Shown here: in pieces, positions 7,009 to 9,940 of the stretch | Layout: every line of letters starts with the position of its first letter | Position numbering within the stretch: the stretch's first letter is position 1 | Assembly: GCA_001805895.1 (NCBI GenBank) | Contig: MHHD01000056.1 | Coordinates: 8,608 to 18,547, forward strand | DNA length: 9,940 bases | Direction: 5' to 3' | Origin: Omnitrophica WOR_2 bacterium RIFCSPLOWO2_12_FULL_51_8 | GTDB lineage: Bacteria; Omnitrophota; Gorgyraeia; Gygaellales; Profunditerraquicolaceae | The notes under the pieces: generated by a model | Told to the model about the DNA's origin: nothing | The model's database searches: none | What the model saw: the letters and a program-made list of their open reading frames with translations, nothing else | Translations under genes and position numbers: made by a program

Positions 7009-8269
7009 AAGTTGTATCCCTCTCTATCAGCGCATCTTTAATTACCGGATAACCAAAATTCTCCTCCAGCAATTTATCCTTGAAACCGGATAGATCTATT
7101 TTTTCCCGGATCAGCCTCAAATAAACTCCGCTATTCTTAATCTCGCCCACCAGCACTGCCCCCAGCAGACGGTTATTTTTGAGGATTAATTTTTTATATT
7201 TGTTTTCTCTGGGATTGATGATTTTTAATTCTTCACAGGCGCTGTCGCCTTGCTTTACCTTATATACGGCTAAGGAGACTACCGGCAGGCCGAAGAATTC
7301 CAGGGAATTCATCCCCAGCGAGCCGTCATAGGTCAAATCCGCGCCCGACATATTCGCCCCGGCAATCTTACCCTGCTCTACCGCTACCGGCCAGAGGGCG
7401 TTTATGCCGGGCTCGCCGCTAACCAGGTCAAAGCTCTCGCAGGCGTCTCCGGCAGCGTAAATATTCCCGGCATTGGTTTTCAGGAAACGGTCCGCCAGAA
7501 TCCCTTGATTAAACCTTACTTCCGAATCTTTGATCAGCTCGATGTTGGGGGAAACGCCCTTACCGACTATGACCATGGTGCAGCCGATGGCCTTGCCGGA
7601 ATCCAGCTTCACTGCCTTGACATCACCCTCGCCGATAATCTCAAGCACATCCTGGCCCAACAGCACCTCAATTCCGTGTTCCTCTAACTTCTTACGCACC
7701 AACTCCGCGGCCTGACCATCCAGCATCTGCGATAAAACCTGCGGGGATTTAATGATTACCTTGACCTCAATATTTCTCTTCTTCAAGGCATAGGCGGCCT
7801 TCAGGCCAATCAGCCCTCCGCCTAAGATGCATGCAGTTTTGGTAACCGGCAATTGGGCGGAAATCGCCTGGGCGTCTTTAATGGTGCGAAAACCGAAAAC
7901 CCCGGTCCTCTTTACCCCTTTTACCTCCGGGAATTTTGGCCGGGCGCCGGTAGCGATCAACAAGGCATCGTATCCTAACTGCGTCTTATCTTCGCAAATA
8001 ACCCGGTTCTTTTTCGGGTCAACCCGGGCTACTTTCTTGTTTAAGAGAAGCTCAACATTATTTCCTTGGTAAAAATTGGCCGGGCGGTAGGAAAGCGTCT
8101 TTTCTTTTACCTCGCCGGCCAAATAATAGGAAAGCATACACCGGCAATAGGCAGGGCAATCCTCATCGGAAATCATAATAATCTTGGACTCTTTATCCCG
8201 CTGCCTGATTGTCTCTGCCGCGGCAATACCTGCGGCAGAATTCCCGATGATGATAAATTGCTTTGTCAT
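7001..8269 (-). CDS. FAD/NAD(P)-dependent oxidoreductase linked to CODH
   Basis: This 422-residue flavoprotein belongs to the pyridine nucleotide-disulfide oxidoreductase superfamily. It has an N-terminal FAD-binding Rossmann motif IIGNSAAGIAAAE (7-19), the LLIATGARP segment (103-111), a second Rossmann motif ILGGGLIGLKAA for NAD(P)H (148-159), and the FAD-binding NIYAAGDACE (269-278). A cysteine-rich segment DCPAYCRCMLSYYLAG carries Cys38, Cys42 and Cys44 close to where NADH oxidases and CoA-disulfide reductases have their redox-active cysteine. Its place between cooF and acsB matches the known cooS-cooF-flavoprotein association, where it is thought to pass electrons between the ferredoxin-like subunit and NAD(P). 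The direction of flow and the choice of NAD or NADP cannot be read from the sequence. The start overlaps the cooF stop as ATGA (8266-8269) and an AGGAGG lies at 8280-8285, so translation is probably coupled. Confidence 0.9.
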   Translation of the reverse strand: MTKQFIIIGNSAAGIAAAETIRQRDKESKIIMISDEDCPAYCRCMLSYYLAGEVKEKTLSYRPANFYQGNNVELLLNKKVARVDPKKNRVICEDKTQLGYDALLIATGARPKFPEVKGVKRTGVFGFRTIKDAQAISAQLPVTKTACILGGGLIGLKAAYALKKRNIEVKVIIKSPQVLSQMLDGQAAELVRKKLEEHGIEVLLGQDVLEIIGEGDVKAVKLDSGKAIGCTMVIVGKGVSPNIELIKDSEVRFNQGILADRFLKTNAGNIYAAGDACESFDLVSGEPGINALWPVAVEQGKIAGANMSGADLTYDGSLGMNSLEFFGLPVVSLAVYKVKQGDSACEELKIINPRENKYKKLILKNNRLLGAVLVGEIKNSGVYLRLIREKIDLSGFKDKLLEENFGYPVIKDALIERDTTYV

Positions 8270-8709
8270 TTCTCCCTCTCCTCCTGCCAGATGATTGCCC
8301 CGGTTGGACAGGCTTTGAGGCAGGCGGGTTCGTCCTTATCCTTGCACTTATCGCAGCGGATGGGAATCTTGGCTATAAGATTCGGCCGGATGGCGCCAAA
8401 GGGGCAGACCATCACGCACATCCAGCAGCCCACGCAGCGCGGCTCATCGTGCTCAACAATGCCCTTTTCTTTATTGTAAACTAAACAGCCGGACATGCAG
8501 GCCTCTACGCATTTGGCATCCTGACAGTGCCGGCAGGAAAGCGGGTAATTCTTGCCGCCGGCCGGTAAAACTTTTTTGCGCGGCAAAGATAATTTTTCCT
8601 CGCGCAGAGCCGAAAATAATTCTCCGGCCAAAGAATGCGCCACAGCGCAGGCAATCTCGCAAGACCTGCAGCCCAGGCATTTTTTGACGTCGTAATAGAG
8701 CTGCTTCAT
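8266..8709 (-). CDS. cooF: CooF-like four-cluster iron-sulfur electron carrier
   Basis: This 147-residue protein of the CooF/HycB-type ferredoxin family should carry electrons from CO dehydrogenase to a partner, here most likely the adjacent flavoprotein. Sixteen cysteines fall into four groups able to hold four [4Fe-4S] clusters: 11/14/17/21, 59/62/67/71, 92/95/98/102 and 119/122/130/134, with the classical CxxCxxCxxxC spacing in the first and third. Cys75 is an additional cysteine in ACMSGCL, where proline- and alanine-containing forms are more common. No signal peptide is seen, so it should act in the cytoplasm. I chose the ATG at 8709 because MKQLYYDVKKCLGC matches the family N-terminus; an ATG at 8733 would add eight residues encoded in an inverted repeat. 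Neither start has a recognisable Shine-Dalgarno sequence. Confidence 0.92.
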   Translation of the reverse strand: MKQLYYDVKKCLGCRSCEIACAVAHSLAGELFSALREEKLSLPRKKVLPAGGKNYPLSCRHCQDAKCVEACMSGCLVYNKEKGIVEHDEPRCVGCWMCVMVCPFGAIRPNLIAKIPIRCDKCKDKDEPACLKACPTGAIIWQEEREK

Positions 8710-8720
8710 AGTATTAGTGT

Positions 8721-8786
8721 TAGCGAATAGCATTTGGCGTTTAGTTGTGCTTTTACTATACGCTAAACGCTCTACGCTATACGCTA
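8721..8786. repeat. Imperfect inverted repeat between cooS and cooF
   Basis: The 24-nt arms 8721-8744 and 8763-8786 are complementary at 19 of 24 positions around an 18-nt loop, with an uninterrupted block GCGTTTAG / CTAAACGC next to the loop. The right arm is also internally repetitive, built from short TACGCTA-like units. The element fills most of the 78-nt gap after the cooS stop codon and shows no T-tract. It may be a dispersed intergenic repeat or an mRNA structure that sets relative cooS and cooF expression. Confidence 0.65.
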
Positions 8787-8787
8787 C

Positions 8788-9940
8788 TTACTGATACATC
8801 GCCGGCTTCAACTTCAAGGCCTCGCGCTTCTTGTCAATATGCGCCAGCATTAACTTTGCCATCTTCAGCGGGTCATCGCAAAAATCAAACCTTCCGCCCA
8901 CAATATCCTCTATCTCTTTAGTCAGGTAATCGGTAAGATTCTTGCTGCCTAATGTCGCGAAAGGGCTGGCCCCAAAAATCGTATAAACCCCCGAAGCTAC
9001 AAAATAAAAACCTATGGTTATAGCCTTCTCAGACATCCACTCCGGAGCGCATCCCGCTGCAGGAATATCCGATAAATCCTCCCCTAACCCGCCTTCTTCA
9101 ATAATATGCGCTGCCGCGGTCAATATGCGCGAGTTATCCACGCAGGCGCCTAAATGCAATACCGGAGGAATACCCACTGCTTCGCAAATCTCCTGCAGGC
9201 CCTTGCCGGCATACTGCTTGGCTGCCTCAGGAATCAGGAGCCCCTGCTTGGCGCAGGCAATCGCAGAACAGCCGGTCTGCAGGACCAGCACGTCGTGCTT
9301 AATCAATTCCTTGACCAAGACGGTATGAAAATAGTCATGGGTCTGTTTGGGGTTATTGCAGCCGACCACCCCGGCTAAGCCGCGCAGCCGTCCGGAGATG
9401 ATCGCGTCATTTAATGGCCGGTAGGTAGAGCGGTAGCGGCCGCCTAAGATCTGAAAAACTACCTCTTTGCTGAAACCAGCGACCAGGTCCATCTCTTCCT
9501 TCGGGATATTCACCCTCTCTTTATTGCGGAAGCTAAAATTCTCTATGCCCATACGGATAATTTCCTTAGTTACGGCATAGGCATTTTCTAAGGAAAACTC
9601 AACATGGGTTACCCCGGGAAAACGCGCCTTGGGGCTGGTAGTCACCAGTTTGGTATGAAAACAGCTGGCCGCCTCCTGCAGCGCCGGCATAATGCACTGC
9701 ACATCCACCATCATCAGCTCTACCGCGCCGGTAACAATCGCCAGCTCCTGCTGCAGGAAATTCCCCGCCACCGGGATCCCGTGGCGCATCAAGATTTCGC
9801 TGGCAGTACAGCAAATACCCGCCAGGTTTATGCCTTCCGCGCCTTTTTGCTTTGCCAGTTTTATTAACTCCGGGTCCTCGGCGGCCTTAACCGCCATCTC
9901 GGACAATAACGGCTCATGGCCGTGCACCACGATATTCACA
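8788..9940 (-). CDS. cooS: Carbon monoxide dehydrogenase catalytic subunit, 5' end missing
   Basis: The frame is open to the right edge and shows the C-terminal 383 residues of a Ni-Fe CO dehydrogenase (CooS/AcsA, normally about 630-675); the N-terminal part with the B- and D-cluster ligands lies outside. The enzyme interconverts CO and CO2 and supplies CO to acetyl-CoA synthase. Numbering from the first full codon, the C-cluster region is recognisable: the HGHEP histidines at 6-8, GICCTASE with Cys43/44, VDVQC with Cys82, GVVGCNNP with Cys194, QTGCSA with Cys224 and LGACVDNSR with Cys266. The spacings agree closely with the crystallised CODH ligands. PEWMSEKA contains the conserved lysine (305) thought to assist proton transfer. 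The protein ends in PAMYQ. It is the upstream partner of cooF, the flavoprotein and acsB in one apparent operon; any promoter lies outside the window. Confidence 0.97.
   Translation of the reverse strand, partial: VNIVVHGHEPLLSEMAVKAAEDPELIKLAKQKGAEGINLAGICCTASEILMRHGIPVAGNFLQQELAIVTGAVELMMVDVQCIMPALQEAASCFHTKLVTTSPKARFPGVTHVEFSLENAYAVTKEIIRMGIENFSFRNKERVNIPKEEMDLVAGFSKEVVFQILGGRYRSTYRPLNDAIISGRLRGLAGVVGCNNPKQTHDYFHTVLVKELIKHDVLVLQTGCSAIACAKQGLLIPEAAKQYAGKGLQEICEAVGIPPVLHLGACVDNSRILTAAAHIIEEGGLGEDLSDIPAAGCAPEWMSEKAITIGFYFVASGVYTIFGASPFATLGSKNLTDYLTKEIEDIVGGRFDFCDDPLKMAKLMLAHIDKKREALKLKPAMYQ

Noticed and set aside
8066..8479. 137-codon plus-strand open frame across the cooF-flavoprotein junction
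   Set aside because: It is antisense to two well-supported genes and shows no recognisable protein features.
8710..8733. ATG at 8733 as the start of cooF
   Set aside because: The extra eight residues come from the left arm of the inverted repeat and do not resemble the family N-terminus.
9937..9939. GTG at the right edge as the start of cooS
   Set aside because: The frame is still inside the conserved C-cluster region and the family has some 250-290 more residues before it; the gene is cut by the window edge.

Overview
The window reads as a stretch of an anaerobic, probably autotrophic or acetogenic bacterial chromosome. All seven recognisable genes lie on the minus strand and pack densely; I find no credible plus-strand gene, RNA gene, mobile-element gene or CRISPR array. 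In transcription order (high to low coordinates) they are: carbon monoxide dehydrogenase cooS (cut by the right edge), a four-cluster ferredoxin-like cooF, an FAD/NAD(P) oxidoreductase, acetyl-CoA synthase acsB, a terminator, a promoter, an exported TPR protein, DNA polymerase I polA and glycogen synthase glgA (cut by the left edge).

Region 1 (4778-9940) is a Wood-Ljungdahl / CO-metabolism operon. CooS interconverts CO and CO2, CooF carries the electrons, the flavoprotein probably links them to NAD(P)H, and AcsB condenses CO, a methyl group and CoA into acetyl-CoA. The last three genes are translationally coupled (overlaps of 4 and 8 nt). AcsB keeps every A-cluster ligand with the Moorella spacing and has the long bacterial form. 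The operon ends just after acsB in two hairpins and a T-tract, so acsC, acsD and acsE do not follow acsB.

Region 2 (1-4776) starts with a near-consensus sigma70-type promoter abutting that terminator. Its expected transcription start falls within a few bases of the best ATG of the TPR gene, so that message may be leaderless. polA follows after 64 nt and glgA 19 nt after polA, plausibly on the same transcript. PolA keeps its 5' nuclease and polymerase motifs but has lost the proofreading residues. glgA points to glycogen storage.

Two small inverted repeats occupy gene junctions: a perfect 8-bp-stem palindrome holding the polA stop codon and touching the glgA Shine-Dalgarno sequence, and a longer imperfect one filling most of the cooS-cooF gap. 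They look like dispersed intergenic repeats, but one window cannot prove that.

Taxon: bacterial-type AcsB with cooS-cooF-flavoprotein, plus polA and glgA at middling GC, would fit an uncultivated lineage such as Omnitrophota or another anaerobic phylum. This is a low-confidence inference from gene content. No wholly new system is evident; the points of most interest are the operon layout, the possible leaderless promoter and the junction palindromes.
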